Shown: positions 45,387 through 54,116, counted from the first letter of the stretch. The stretch: 64,000 bases of DNA from Flavobacterium nitrogenifigens (GCF_003254565.1 NZ_QJRI01000180.1:1-64000), one strand, 5' to 3'. A program made the numbers and translations. The notes: generated from the letters alone by a model not told the origin.

Positions 45387-46565
45387 ATGTCACAAAACGA
45401 AAAATCAATTTATACCTTACAATTCATTTTACTTTGTTTGAGTTCCTTATTATTTTCATCAAGTTTTAACATGATGATACCTGAACTTCCAAATTACTTA
45501 AGCAGTCTAGGAGGAGCAGAATACAAAGGACTTATCATTTCATTATTTACATTGACGGCTGCAATTTCGCGCCCGTTTAGCGGTAAGCTTACCGATAAAT
45601 GGGGACGCGTCCCTGTTATGGCAATAGGTTCTTCGGTTTGTGTGGTATGCGGATTTTTGTATCCTATTTTGAGTTCTGTTTCAGGATTTCTGCTGTTGCG
45701 ATTGGTTCACGGTTTTTCAACAGGATTTAAACCTACATCAACATCGGCTTATGTGGCAGATATTATTCCGCAGCACAGATGGGGAGAAGCGCTCGGAATG
45801 CACGGATTATGTTTTAGTATCGGAGGAGCATTGGGGCCAGCATTGGGCAGTATGATTGTGAATTCGTACGGAATCAATGTGATGTTTTACACTTCTTCTT
45901 TTTTAGCCTTCTTTTCAATTATTATTGTAATGAATATGAAGGAAACTCTTGCGACAAAAGAAAAATTGAACTGGTCAATGTTCATTATAGGAAAAAATGA
46001 TATTGTAGATAGAAATGTGTTTCCAGCAGGAATTATCACTTTTCTTTCCTACACCGCATTCGGACTTATTTTAACTTTAATTCCAGATTGGAGCGAACAT
46101 TTGGGCGCAACAAATAAAGGATTATTTTTTACGGCTTTCACGGTTGCTTCGGTTATGGTTCGTTTTGGTGCAGGAAAAGTTTCCGATAGACATGGAAGAC
46201 CAAAAGTTATCATGGCGGGATTAATCATAACTTCAATCGCTCTTTTTGTAATAAGTGCAGGAAGAGACATTCAGATGTTATTAATTGGAGCTGGAATTTA
46301 CGGAATCGGTACCGGTATTTTGTCGCCAGCAATTAGCGCATGGACTATTGACATGAGTAATCCTGAACATAGAGGAAAAGCGGTGGCAACGATGTATATT
46401 TCGATGGAACTCGGAATCGGTTTAGGCGCTCTTTTAGGAGGAACTTATTATAACGATCAAATTGACCGTATACCACAAATCATTAGGTTTGATATACTGG
46501 TGTTAATTCTTGGAATTGTGTATCTTACGTATTGGGCAAGAAATAAAAGGAGAATTAAAGCGTAA
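45387..46565 (+). CDS. MFS transporter (DHA1 type)
   Basis: The 392-residue product has 12 hydrophobic helices. The MFS motif A is clear: GKLTDKWGRVPVM near residue 66 and GKVSDRHGRPKVIM near 263, at equivalent positions of the two halves. The segment RLVHGFSTGFKPTSTSAYVADI follows in helix 4. It resembles drug/sugar efflux carriers of the major facilitator superfamily; the substrate is unknown. It lies 46 bases after the DUF763 gene and converges with the lipoprotein gene at 46578, with only 12 bases between stop codons. Confidence 0.9.
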   Translation: MSQNEKSIYTLQFILLCLSSLLFSSSFNMMIPELPNYLSSLGGAEYKGLIISLFTLTAAISRPFSGKLTDKWGRVPVMAIGSSVCVVCGFLYPILSSVSGFLLLRLVHGFSTGFKPTSTSAYVADIIPQHRWGEALGMHGLCFSIGGALGPALGSMIVNSYGINVMFYTSSFLAFFSIIIVMNMKETLATKEKLNWSMFIIGKNDIVDRNVFPAGIITFLSYTAFGLILTLIPDWSEHLGATNKGLFFTAFTVASVMVRFGAGKVSDRHGRPKVIMAGLIITSIALFVISAGRDIQMLLIGAGIYGIGTGILSPAISAWTIDMSNPEHRGKAVATMYISMELGIGLGALLGGTYYNDQIDRIPQIIRFDILVLILGIVYLTYWARNKRRIKA

Positions 46566-46577
46566 TTTTCTTGCGCT

Positions 46578-47042
46578 TTATTCTTTCTGAATATTTAATT
46601 GCACTTTAAAATTGCCATAATAAGGATTATCGGCCATTAAAGAATGTCCGATTATTAAAACGTGAGTTCCTTTTTGTTGAAGCGGAATTTTCATGTCCAT
46701 CCCAAAAGGACCGTCTGCAGTTTTATCTGGAAAAATAATTTGATTAAAACGGATGTTTCCTTTTCCTGCATCTAGAATTATTTGAGCATTTAATTTACCC
46801 AAATCCTCATTTTTGAATTGGACATAAACTTTTGAATTTAGAGAATCTAAATGGCCTTCAGCGAGAAACACATTTTTTTCATTCTTAAAATTCATAGCAA
46901 TAGTGTCGCCTATTTGTGTATTTTCCTGCTTTTTTTCTTTTTGAACAACAGGCGCCGGCGAGTTAGGAGCAGTTTTATTGTTTTCCTTTTGCTGGCATGA
47001 AAAAAAGAAAATTGAAATTAGAAGTACAGACAAATTTTTCAT
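46578..47042 (-). CDS. Small lipoprotein of unknown function
   Basis: The 154-residue protein has signal peptide MKNLSVLLISIFFFSC and lipobox Cys16 followed by QQKENNK, so it is probably periplasmic-facing. A charged, proline-containing linker (about 20-45) leads to a beta-rich domain of about 100 residues with VYVQFKNEDLGKLNAQIILDAG and KIPLQQKGTHVLIIGHSLM. I do not recognise the domain. It is 11 bases downstream of the acidic protein gene and probably co-transcribed with it. Confidence 0.75.
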   Translation of the reverse strand: MKNLSVLLISIFFFSCQQKENNKTAPNSPAPVVQKEKKQENTQIGDTIAMNFKNEKNVFLAEGHLDSLNSKVYVQFKNEDLGKLNAQIILDAGKGNIRFNQIIFPDKTADGPFGMDMKIPLQQKGTHVLIIGHSLMADNPYYGNFKVQLNIQKE

Positions 47043-47053
47043 AGCAATTTTTT

Positions 47054-47341
47054 TTAGCTTAACATTTCAAAACTTCCCGGTCTTTCTTCATTCTTATCAT
47101 ATTCTCCAGCAAGATTTTCATTTGAATCTTCTTCCTCCCAGTCATTTTCATCATACTCTGAATGAAAATCATATTCAAGATTATCTTCCAATTCTCCAAG
47201 TTCTAGATTATAGTGATTAGAAGCTTTTAGCCTATTGTTATAATCGCCATCCTGATAATCATCATAATTTAAAAGTTGTTTTTCTTCGTGAAAATTCATT
47301 TCAGAAGTAAATCCGTTAAGTGTGTAATTTTTAGATCTCAT
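47054..47341 (-). CDS. Small highly acidic hypothetical protein
   Basis: I prefer the ATG at 47341 (95 residues, MRSKNYTLNGF); an in-frame ATG 30 bases upstream would add a hydrophobic stretch atypical for such a protein. Asp and Glu dominate the second half (LELGELEDNLEYDFHSEYDENDWEEEDSN by sections), and there is no cysteine. It is likely intrinsically disordered. It precedes the lipoprotein gene by 11 bases. It resembles the product at 29608-29874 in size and charge only. Function unknown. Confidence 0.6.
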   Translation of the reverse strand: MRSKNYTLNGFTSEMNFHEEKQLLNYDDYQDGDYNNRLKASNHYNLELGELEDNLEYDFHSEYDENDWEEEDSNENLAGEYDKNEERPGSFEMLS

Positions 47342-47482
47342 ATTAATCAGTTTTAAAAAATGAATAATCATATCTAATTCTTCAATTAGATTATTCTAAA
47401 ATTACAGCCTTGGGGCACTTGCTGTTTTATATAATTTTTTTAGAGTGTTGTCAAATTTTCATCTAACACGATATTAAGTTAT

Positions 47483-47522
47483 AAAAAAAGGCGGAAAAAA
47501 CAATATGTTTTTCCGCCTTTTT
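47483..47522 (-). terminator. Orphan factor-independent terminator
   Basis: AAAAAGGCGGAAAAA (47485-47499) pairs with TTTTTCCGCCTTTTT (47508-47522) around an 8-base loop, with T tracts on both strands. On the reverse strand it directly follows the tRNA-like remnant, the same geometry as the ssrA terminator, but no intact gene ends here. Confidence 0.75.
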
Positions 47523-47552
47523 GTGGACTTGACGGGATTACAATCGAACACC
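47523..47552 (-). pseudogene. Degenerate tRNA/tmRNA-like 3' end
   Basis: The + strand reads TGGACTTGACGGGATT, four extra bases, then ATCGAAC. This resembles the complement of a T-arm plus acceptor 3' end, as in TGGAGTCGCCGGGAATCGAAC of the intact ssrA at 50670. The reading direction matches ssrA, and a terminator follows as it does in ssrA. No other tRNA part is visible upstream, so it is a relic at best. Confidence 0.4.
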
Positions 47553-48162
47553 TAATTCCTATATTAATGTTTATTGATAAAATTGAGAAAAAGCTCTGAT
47601 GTCTTATTCTAAAAGATATTGTGTTAGAATTTATACTCATTTTATATTTTGAATATTTTTTTGAGAAAACTACTTTTTTATTAAGAGATGCTCCATAAGA
47701 ATAGGGTAAGGTGTTCGACAATTGAATACCTTAAAGTTCAATGAAATTAAGCTTTTGTATTTTGCATTACTTCTTTTCTTCAATCGGGTTTTTACTAAAT
47801 GTAATTGAAGATTGGAGATAAAAAGATGGATGAATTTTACTTCTTTGATTAATTTTCACAAAGTTTCTTTTGTAGAGACATGAATGATCTTTAAAATTCT
47901 CCTTAACTTTTTGTGGCAAGAAAGATATCAAGTCCATATTTTGACATGACACCAGCATAATATTTTTTGAATTATAAGTTGCAAAAAAAATAACAATCGA
48001 ATAAAGAAAATAAAAAACAGGTATTTTTACTTGCTTTTTCTCAAATCCAAATAGTTTATTTTACGGAAACAAATATTATAATATTTCCTTTAACAGTTCT
48101 TATATAAAAGGAAATAATAGGCCATATTTTTTTTTACTAAATTATTTAAAAGATAAAAAGTA

Positions 48163-49734
48163 ATGTTACGAAAGCTGAGTGTTGAGAATTATAAAGCTTT
48201 TGAAAAAGCTGAAATTAATTTAAGTCCCATAACAATTTTGTTAGGAGCGAACAGTGTGGGTAAGAGCTCAATAATACAGTTATTACTGTTGCTTCAACAG
48301 ACTGCAAAAGAAGATCTTAAAAGTTACAGATCCGCCTTAAAATTGTATGGTGGCTACGTAAATTTAGGAGATTCGAAAAATTTGTTTAGAAAGCAAAAAA
48401 CGACTAGTCCTTTGAAATTTGGTTTTGATATCAAAAGTAAAGAATTACATGATTTGCTAAAAAATGATTTACTATTCGATTATTTAAATAGTATTTCAAG
48501 CATCGCAAGATATGTCCCGATAAAAGCGTTTATGGACTTACGTAATAAACAGATTAGAACTCGCAAAGATTATGAGTCTTTTATTGATGCATTTATTAAA
48601 GTTTTGGATAAAGACACAAAAGCAATTGAATATGTTAAGGAAGTGAAATGGCTGTTTAGCAACAAAACTACTTTAAATGTTAACGAGGTAAACATAAAGA
48701 ATAAACCTAGTTTAATGGCAATATATGATTGCCTAGAAAAGCTTTCTTCGGCAATTAAAGATGATATCTTTTCTTATGAATTTACGATAAAACTTGAAAA
48801 GAATAAATTACTGCTTAAAGAATTACAAGTAAGACACGGTTTACATTTAATCATTTCTTTTAATCTTAGATCAGAGGAAATTTTTAAATCAGATTTTTTT
48901 AATTTTTCAAATAAAGAAAATAATGAAGTATTAAGTTTTTTTGATATAAATAATACCATTTTTAATTCATTTATTATACAAAAATCTAAAATTGAAATAT
49001 CCACCGTCTCTTCTATGGTTTTAACTATAATAACTTCTAGTTTAAATCGATTAAAAGATGAGTTTTCTGAACAAAAGATAAATTATGTTAGTCCATTACG
49101 AGCACATCCGAAAAGGTACTATATGCTTGATAAGGCAAAAGTGAATTTGACATTGGACACTTTAGATGGTGATGCGATAGCAGACGTTTTAAAAGACAAT
49201 TCAATTTTAAAACGTCGCGTAAACAATTGGCTTGAAAATTTTAATCTATCAGTAAATGTTGAAGAATTTAAAGAAGTAGTTCATCATCTTAAAGTTAAAC
49301 AAAATGAGCTAAGTTTGGATATTACGGATGTGGGATTCGGAATTTCTCAAGTTCTTCCTGTAATTATTCAGGGTTTTTTATCAGACAATGGCTCAACTAC
49401 GATTATAGAACAACCCGAAATTCATTTACATCCCAAAATGCAAGCCGAGATGGCAGATTTGTTTATTGACATGATAAAGAACTCGAAAGATAAAAAACTA
49501 ATTATTGAAACCCATAGTGAATATTTATTAAAAAGATTAAGACGGCGAATAGCTGAAGGCATGATAGATGCAAATGATGTCTCAATTTGTCTTTTCACTC
49601 CTCAAACTCCAGAAGAAGGAGCGGAAATTACAAACCTTAAGATCGAAAAGAAAGGTTTTTTTGAGTGGCCAGTTGATTTCTATGGAGGAGAGTTATATGA
49701 TGACACTGTAGTTTTTTTGCAAAATCAAAATTAG
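48163..49734 (+). CDS. DUF3696-type AAA/ABC ATPase (OLD/RecF-like), cassette gene 1
   Basis: The protein has 523 residues. The N-terminus LRKLSVENYKAFEKAEINLSP and Walker A GANSVGKSS (28-36) are RecF/SMC-like. The signature-like loop VGFGISQ is at 390-396, Walker B TIIEQPEIHLHP at 413-424 with Glu416 and Glu419, and the H-loop ETHSEYLLKRLRRR starts at 449. The C-terminal GFFEWPVDFYGGEL is typical of DUF3696. The middle (about 85-330) is an insertion rich in Lys, Phe and Asn. No TOPRIM nuclease domain is attached. Such ATPases are often the sensor or motor of two-gene phage-defence modules, paired with a small effector. Here a 169-residue partner follows after 4 bases. The target is unknown. 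Confidence 0.85.
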   Translation: MLRKLSVENYKAFEKAEINLSPITILLGANSVGKSSIIQLLLLLQQTAKEDLKSYRSALKLYGGYVNLGDSKNLFRKQKTTSPLKFGFDIKSKELHDLLKNDLLFDYLNSISSIARYVPIKAFMDLRNKQIRTRKDYESFIDAFIKVLDKDTKAIEYVKEVKWLFSNKTTLNVNEVNIKNKPSLMAIYDCLEKLSSAIKDDIFSYEFTIKLEKNKLLLKELQVRHGLHLIISFNLRSEEIFKSDFFNFSNKENNEVLSFFDINNTIFNSFIIQKSKIEISTVSSMVLTIITSSLNRLKDEFSEQKINYVSPLRAHPKRYYMLDKAKVNLTLDTLDGDAIADVLKDNSILKRRVNNWLENFNLSVNVEEFKEVVHHLKVKQNELSLDITDVGFGISQVLPVIIQGFLSDNGSTTIIEQPEIHLHPKMQAEMADLFIDMIKNSKDKKLIIETHSEYLLKRLRRRIAEGMIDANDVSICLFTPQTPEEGAEITNLKIEKKGFFEWPVDFYGGELYDDTVVFLQNQN

Positions 49735-49738
49735 TAAC

Positions 49739-50248
49739 ATGGCAATATTTACAATTTCTGAAGATTTTTTATCAAATACACACGAAGATTTATCTTATCT
49801 ATCGGATATATTATTTGTTTTCTCTAATAAGAAAAATTCATTTAAAGTGTCAAAAGATATTAATGGAGAGATATTACAGATATATAAATCTATTCCGAAA
49901 AACGGTGAAATAATTAAAACGTGGCTTGACTTAATGTCATATACCCCATCTTCTTTCGAGAAGGTTGATATAGATTTAAGTTCAATAAATTGCCTTGAAA
50001 CAAAATTTATAAAATTATGTAAAGAGACAAAGGGTTTTAATAATCTAATCGTTTATTCCGTACAAAATATTAAGAAACATCAATTAACTGGTAAAGCTAT
50101 AGTTTTTGAAGAAGTCGATATAAATGTTTTTGATCGCGATGAAGCATCAATACAATTAAATATTAAGTGTGATAATATTTTAAATATCGTCAAATCTCAG
50201 GTTGCTATGGGAAACTCCAATATCACTGATTCACAAAATTCGAAGTAA
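49739..50248 (+). CDS. Unknown 169-residue partner of the DUF3696 ATPase, cassette gene 2
   Basis: It starts 4 bases after the ATPase stop, so the two are translationally linked. No family is recognised. It has no signal or membrane segment. The sequence alternates predicted strands and helices: SDILFVFSNKKNSFKVSKDINGEILQIYKSI near residue 22, then a Leu/Glu-rich middle and LIVYSVQNIKKHQLTGKAIVFEEVDINVF near 100. The early I-x-x-D...D-x-x-G-x-I pattern is faintly like PIN-like nucleases, but the acidic active site cannot be established. The C-terminus (NSNITDSQNSK) is polar. By position it is the candidate effector or specificity subunit. Confidence 0.7.
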   Translation: MAIFTISEDFLSNTHEDLSYLSDILFVFSNKKNSFKVSKDINGEILQIYKSIPKNGEIIKTWLDLMSYTPSSFEKVDIDLSSINCLETKFIKLCKETKGFNNLIVYSVQNIKKHQLTGKAIVFEEVDINVFDRDEASIQLNIKCDNILNIVKSQVAMGNSNITDSQNSK

Positions 50249-50261
50249 AAAAAGATAAATA

Positions 50262-50435
50262 ATGGAAAAAAAAATATTGAATTCACAAGTAGCAGATAAT
50301 AATAGTTCAATTAATAATTCTACAAATAAAGTTTCTAAAAATCCGTACAGAAAAGAAAGCGCAATTATAAGTTTTATTGTCGCAACTTTATCTGCAATCG
50401 TGGCATCGTATGTTTATGATCATTTTCTTAAATGA
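50262..50435 (+). CDS. 57-residue single-pass membrane protein, cassette gene 3
   Basis: ATG at 50262 opens a 57-residue frame 13 bases after gene 2. A polar Asn/Ser-rich N-terminus (MEKKILNSQVADNNSS...) is followed by NPYRKES and one strong membrane helix ESAIISFIVATLSAIVASYV (about 32-51), with a short tail YDHFLK. It is too short to match any family I know. Its close spacing places it in the ATPase operon. In defence modules such tiny membrane proteins can be effectors that damage the membrane; here that is only a hypothesis. Confidence 0.6.
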   Translation: MEKKILNSQVADNNSSINNSTNKVSKNPYRKESAIISFIVATLSAIVASYVYDHFLK

Positions 50436-50632
50436 TATAAAAAAATAGTGATCCTGATTTGAAAAAAAACTACATCCTTAAGCGGACTTCAAATCATTAT
50501 TCAGTCCCGATTATATCTCTAATAAAACTGCTTTTAGACTGTTTGTTTTAAACAGACTAAGGATTCCTCATGAAAAAATCGAACTTAAAACATCAGGCTG
50601 TAAAGCCAGATAAATGTGGACTTATAGGCATA

Positions 50633-50668
50633 AAAAAAGAGACAACTATTAACTAGTTGTCTCTTTAA
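50633..50668 (-). terminator. Factor-independent terminator of ssrA
   Basis: On the reverse strand AAAGAGACAACTAGTTAATA pairs back with TAGTTGTCTCTTT and is followed by a T run. It begins 2 bases after the tmRNA 3' end. Confidence 0.88.
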
Positions 50669-50669
50669 G

Positions 50670-51064
50670 TGGAGTCGCCGGGAATCGAACCCGGGTCCAA
50701 ACAAGCAACTAAAGAGCTTTCTACACGCTTATTTCCTGATTGAATTTTCGATGTTGAGCTAGGCCAGAAACAACCACCCAACACTTATCTTCTTAATTTT
50801 CGAAATCCACCCGAAGCTCATGGAAATCTAGGTTTATTTTTACGGTTCCCCTGAACGGAACGCCACAAACCAAGGCTTTCCAGGAGAATCCAGCTTCTCT
50901 ACCTTGTAGAGACGTGGCGCAATCGTACTATGATTCGGATTATGCAGCTAAAGCGTAATTATTTTCGCCGTGTAAAAGTTCGAGATCTTATATTTACGAG
51001 CAAGGTCTCAATGCTCGACGTGCTTACTGTTCAATTCGACTTGCTGTCAAAACCAGTCGACCCC
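50670..51064 (-). ncRNA. ssrA: tmRNA (ssrA)
   Basis: The 5' end reads GGGGTCGACTGGTTTTGACA and the 3' end GGTTCGATTCCCGGCGACTCCA (shown here in the usual sense; CCA is encoded). These pair to form the tRNA-like domain, giving about 395 bases. The tag reading frame at 50940-50969 encodes GENNYALAA followed by TAA, preceded by the resume-codon context. tmRNA with SmpB rescues stalled ribosomes and marks the nascent peptide for proteolysis. Its 3' end is a frequent integration site for mobile elements, and here an accessory cassette lies on that side. Confidence 0.97.
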
Positions 51065-51122
51065 AAAAAATAAGTCTGCAAATTTAGAGTATTTGAAATT
51101 ACTTTCTACTAAAATTCTCAAA

Positions 51123-51335
51123 AAAAATTAGTTGAAAGTTATAAAGTCAAAAGTCGAAAGTCTAAGAGTGAATGTAAAAAGGTGTAAAGTTTTTAAAGTC
51201 AAAAGATTGCTTTCTGTTTCGTTTTTTTGTTTTTCCGTAATAGGTGTGTTTAAAAAAGGACAAAATCAGTATTTTCAATTGTTTTAAGACTTTACAACTT
51301 TTGACTTTACGACTTTCGACTTTTGACTTTACGAC
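51123..51335. repeat. Imperfect inverted AAAGTCAAAAGTCGAAAGTC repeat
   Basis: The left side repeats AAAGTCAAAAGTCGAAAGTC (about 51144-51163). The right side repeats the complement, GACTTTACGACTTTCGACTT and TTGACTTTACGAC (about 51303-51335). It fills the spacer between ssrA and the serine hydrolase gene. It is noncoding. Confidence 0.6.
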
Positions 51336-51342
51336 TATAATT

Positions 51343-52545
51343 TTACTCTTCGTCTTTAAAATTAAAAGGGTAATCTCCAAAAATAGGAGCTAGTTTGCGA
51401 ACGGCATAAGTGTTTCTTGTCATTTTATTAGATAACGCGATTATCGTAACACCTTCTTTCATCAAAGTAATGTAAGATGAGGTATTTCCGTGCCACCAGC
51501 CGTTATGGAAATAGAAATTCTGTCCTGTCTCCCAATTAATCATTCTAATGCCAAGACCATAATTCTTAGTTCCCTTGCGTTCGTTGCTGTAGCCTGTATA
51601 AACTTGTTTTAACAATTCAGGTTTTAAGAAATCAGGAGATTGTCTGGCGCGATCAAATTTTAAAAGATCTCTCGCTGTCGAAAAAATATTTTTGTCACCA
51701 TAGACATTGTCCAAATAATCAAAACCGATTTCTACACCATTGCCTTTATAAGAAGGAACGATTTTCTTTCTGTCTTTATCGTCATCAAAAACATAAGTAT
51801 GAGTCATTCCAAGAGGTTTAAAAATCATTTGAGACATTGCCTCTTTATAAGTCAAACCTGTAATTTTTTCAATAATAAGCGCCAGCATTGCATAATTGGT
51901 ATTGCAATAGCTAAAACGAGTTCCAGTTCTAGATTCTAAACCAATATCTTTTGTAGCCAGAATATCTAATATGTCTTTATTTGTCAATTGATTATGTCTG
52001 TCCCAGATCGATTTATCGCGATCTGTAAAATAGGCGTAATTACGCATTCCTGTACGGTGATCCAATAACATTCTGATAGTACATTCTTCGTAAGGGAAAG
52101 TCTTCAAAATGGTATTAACTTTTTGGTCTAAGTCAATTTTGCCTGCGTTTACCAATTTTAAAACCGCTGTTGCAGTTAGCACCTTACTCACAGAAGCAAT
52201 TTGCACAGGAGTGTCAGGAGTTATTTCGGTTCCTTCATTTTTGTTTGCAAAACCATTGTATTTTTCAAATAAAATCTGTCCATTTTTGGCTACTAAAAAG
52301 CTTCCATTCATGGTATTATTTGGCCAATTTTTATTGTAAAAGTGATTTATTCTGCCAACAACCGAGTTTTTATAAGCCTGCGAAACTTTCGGTTCAGCAC
52401 CTAACGGCTTCATTTTAGGTAAGGTATCTTCGACTGTCTGAGTTGTATCTGTTGCTGTTGTTTTGTTTTGACCGCATGAGCTTAAAACAAGTATTGAAAA
52501 AAGGAATTGTGGTATCTTTGTCTTTTTAAGGAAAATCATTTGCAT
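51343..52545 (-). CDS. Serine hydrolase lipoprotein (class C beta-lactamase fold)
   Basis: The protein is 400 residues from the first ATG; the second ATG two codons later is equally likely. A lipoprotein signal ends at LSSC near residue 24, followed by GQNKTT. Beta-lactamase-fold motifs are SVSK (in QIASVSKVLTA, near 118), YCN (in FSYCNTNYAML, near 217) and HNG (in YFHNGWWHGN, near 348). It is more distant from the AmiE-like proteins at 1528 and 25720 than those are from each other. It is likely a periplasmic D,D-peptidase, esterase or amidase; the substrate is unknown. Confidence 0.87.
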   Translation of the reverse strand: MQMIFLKKTKIPQFLFSILVLSSCGQNKTTATDTTQTVEDTLPKMKPLGAEPKVSQAYKNSVVGRINHFYNKNWPNNTMNGSFLVAKNGQILFEKYNGFANKNEGTEITPDTPVQIASVSKVLTATAVLKLVNAGKIDLDQKVNTILKTFPYEECTIRMLLDHRTGMRNYAYFTDRDKSIWDRHNQLTNKDILDILATKDIGLESRTGTRFSYCNTNYAMLALIIEKITGLTYKEAMSQMIFKPLGMTHTYVFDDDKDRKKIVPSYKGNGVEIGFDYLDNVYGDKNIFSTARDLLKFDRARQSPDFLKPELLKQVYTGYSNERKGTKNYGLGIRMINWETGQNFYFHNGWWHGNTSSYITLMKEGVTIIALSNKMTRNTYAVRKLAPIFGDYPFNFKDEE

Positions 52546-52698
52546 CGTTCTTTAAAAACAAATATATCGAATTCAATTTTGTTGTATTCTTGGTTCTGGG
52601 GCTTTAATTTGTGTTTTTTAACTTTTTTTTAAGAAATATAAATTTTAGTCAGTTGTTTTTCAGCTTATAACGGTTTTAAAACATTCTAAATAGAATTT

Positions 52699-52733
52699 TT
52701 GAAACAAAATTTTAACTAAATTTGTTATATTTG
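52699..52733 (+). promoter_or_regulatory. Promoter candidate for the alanine/saccharopine dehydrogenase-like gene
   Basis: TTG at 52699-52701 and TATATTTG at 52726-52733 match Bacteroidota boxes with a 24-base spacer, slightly long. An overlapping alternative -7 box is TAAATTTG at 52717-52724. The start codon lies 53 bases downstream. Confidence 0.5.
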
Positions 52734-52786
52734 AAACAAATATGTTTAAAAAAGTTATATTATTAAAAACTAAAAAACCACATTAA

Positions 52787-53995
52787 ATGAAATTTGGAAT
52801 TATAAAAGAGAGAAAAAACCCACCAGATAGAAGAGTTGTTTTTTCTCCAAATGAATTGACAAGGTTAAAACAGCTTTATCATGATGCCTCTGTAAAGGTT
52901 GAAAGTTCTGATATCAGAATATTTTCTGATGATGATTATAAAAATATGGGAATTACGGTCACTGATGATGTATCTGACTGCGATGTTTTATTTGGCGTAA
53001 AAGAAGTTCCTGTAGACGATTTGATTCCAAATAAAGCTTATTTCTTTTTTTCTCATACCATTAAAAAACAGCCTCACAACAGAAAATTGCTTCAGGCGAT
53101 TTTAGAAAAAAATATCGATTTGTACGATCATGAAACAATTGTAAACGAACATGATCACCGTTTGATTGGTTTCGGAAAATACGCTGGAATGGTTGGCGTT
53201 TATAACGGAATTCGTGCATTCGGAATTAAATTCGAATTGTTTAAACTTCCAAAAGCAGAATCACTTTCAGGAAAAGAAGATTTGATAAAGCATTTGAAAC
53301 GCATCACGATGCCGGCTCTAAAGTTTGTTGTTACTGGAACAGGAAAGGTTGGGAGTGGAGCAAAAGAAATTTTGGACGCTATTAAAGTGAAAGAAATTAC
53401 GATTGATAATTATTTGACTAAAAAATATGCTCAGGCCGTTTATGTACAATTGGACGTTTTAGAATATAACAAGAGAAAAGACGGTCAGGTTTTAGATTTT
53501 GTAGATTTTGTAAAGCATCCGGAAGAATATGAATCTGATTTTGAAAGATTCACGAAGGTTTCGGATATTTATTTTGCTGGACATTTTCATGCCAATAATG
53601 CTCCAATGATTTTGACAAAAGAAATGCTCAACGCAAGCGATTGCAAATTGAAAGTGGTAGCCGATATTTCTTGTGATGTTAATGGACCGATTGCTTGTAC
53701 AATACGCTCGTCAACCATTGAAGAGCCTTTATATGGATATTTTCCTTTAGAAGATCGTGAAGTCGATTTCTTTCACCCCGCAGCGGTTGCAGTAATGGCA
53801 GTAGATAATTTGCCTTGCGAAATTCCAAAAGATGCCAGCGAAGGTTTCGGAGAGCAATTTATGGAACACGTAATTCCAGCTTTCTTCAACGGTGATAAAG
53901 ACGGAATCTTAAAACGTGCTAAAATTACTGAGAATGGAAAATTGACGGAAAGATTTAGCTATTTACAAGACTATGTCAATAATGGTGAATTGTAA
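52787..53995 (+). CDS. NAD(P)-dependent dehydrogenase of the alanine/saccharopine dehydrogenase family
   Basis: The protein has 402 residues. The N-terminal AlaDh/PNT domain begins MKFGIIKERKNPPDRRVVFSP, with HTIKKQPHNRKLL near residue 91 and LIGFGKYAGMVGVYNGIRAFG near 125. The nucleotide-binding fold has VVTGTGKVGSGAKEIL near 180. The C-terminal part has VVADISCDVNGPIACTIRSS. This is close to LYS1-like saccharopine dehydrogenases and bacterial homologues of unknown substrate. It probably oxidises or forms an amino acid through a Schiff base. It is transcribed alone, ending at the terminator at 54013. Confidence 0.85.
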   Translation: MKFGIIKERKNPPDRRVVFSPNELTRLKQLYHDASVKVESSDIRIFSDDDYKNMGITVTDDVSDCDVLFGVKEVPVDDLIPNKAYFFFSHTIKKQPHNRKLLQAILEKNIDLYDHETIVNEHDHRLIGFGKYAGMVGVYNGIRAFGIKFELFKLPKAESLSGKEDLIKHLKRITMPALKFVVTGTGKVGSGAKEILDAIKVKEITIDNYLTKKYAQAVYVQLDVLEYNKRKDGQVLDFVDFVKHPEEYESDFERFTKVSDIYFAGHFHANNAPMILTKEMLNASDCKLKVVADISCDVNGPIACTIRSSTIEEPLYGYFPLEDREVDFFHPAAVAVMAVDNLPCEIPKDASEGFGEQFMEHVIPAFFNGDKDGILKRAKITENGKLTERFSYLQDYVNNGEL

Positions 53996-54012
53996 ATTGT
54001 GAATTATAAATT

Positions 54013-54050
54013 AAAAAGCCTGAAAGTGATATTTCAGGCTTTTGTTTTAT
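54013..54050 (+). terminator. Factor-independent terminator after the dehydrogenase gene
   Basis: AAAAAGCCTGAAA pairs with TTTCAGGCTTTT around GTGATA, followed by GTTTT. It lies 18 bases after the stop codon. Confidence 0.85.
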
Positions 54051-54051
54051 T

Positions 54052-54116
54052 TGTCACCCTGAGCGAAGTCGAAGGGCTTCAGACATAATAAGACTTCGAC
54101 TCCGCTCAGTTTGACA
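54052..54116. repeat. GTCACCCTGAGCGAAGTCGAAGG-type inverted repeat
   Basis: The left arm TGTCACCCTGAGCGAAGTCG (54052-54071) pairs imperfectly with CGACTCCGCTCAGTTTGACA (54097-54116). This repeat is widespread between genes in Bacteroidota. Here it sits between converging dehydrogenase and fumarase genes, after a true terminator. Confidence 0.8.

Larger units (their letters stand above)
47372..48162. other. AT-rich spacer at the left edge of the ssrA-linked cassette
   Basis: These 790 bases contain no gene I can support. Features seen are the orphan terminator (47483-47522) and the tRNA/tmRNA-like 3' remnant (47523-47552). Short open frames on the reverse strand at 47479-47721 and 47767-47958 show no recognisable protein and low-complexity composition. 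The composition is clearly more AT-rich than the flanking genes. Confidence 0.5.

Noticed and set aside
47523..47552. An intact tRNA gene
   Set aside because: Only a degenerate T-arm and acceptor-like 3' piece is visible, with extra bases in the T-loop region; no anticodon or D-arm follows upstream.
47479..47958. Two short reverse-strand open frames (80 and 63 residues) left of the ATPase cassette
   Set aside because: One overlaps the orphan terminator and the tRNA-like relic. Neither has a known motif, promoter or sensible composition, so they are more likely chance frames in AT-rich DNA.
51162..51380. 72-residue reverse-strand frame beside ssrA
   Set aside because: It consists mostly of the AAAGTCAAAAGTC repeat tract and overlaps the end of the serine hydrolase gene.
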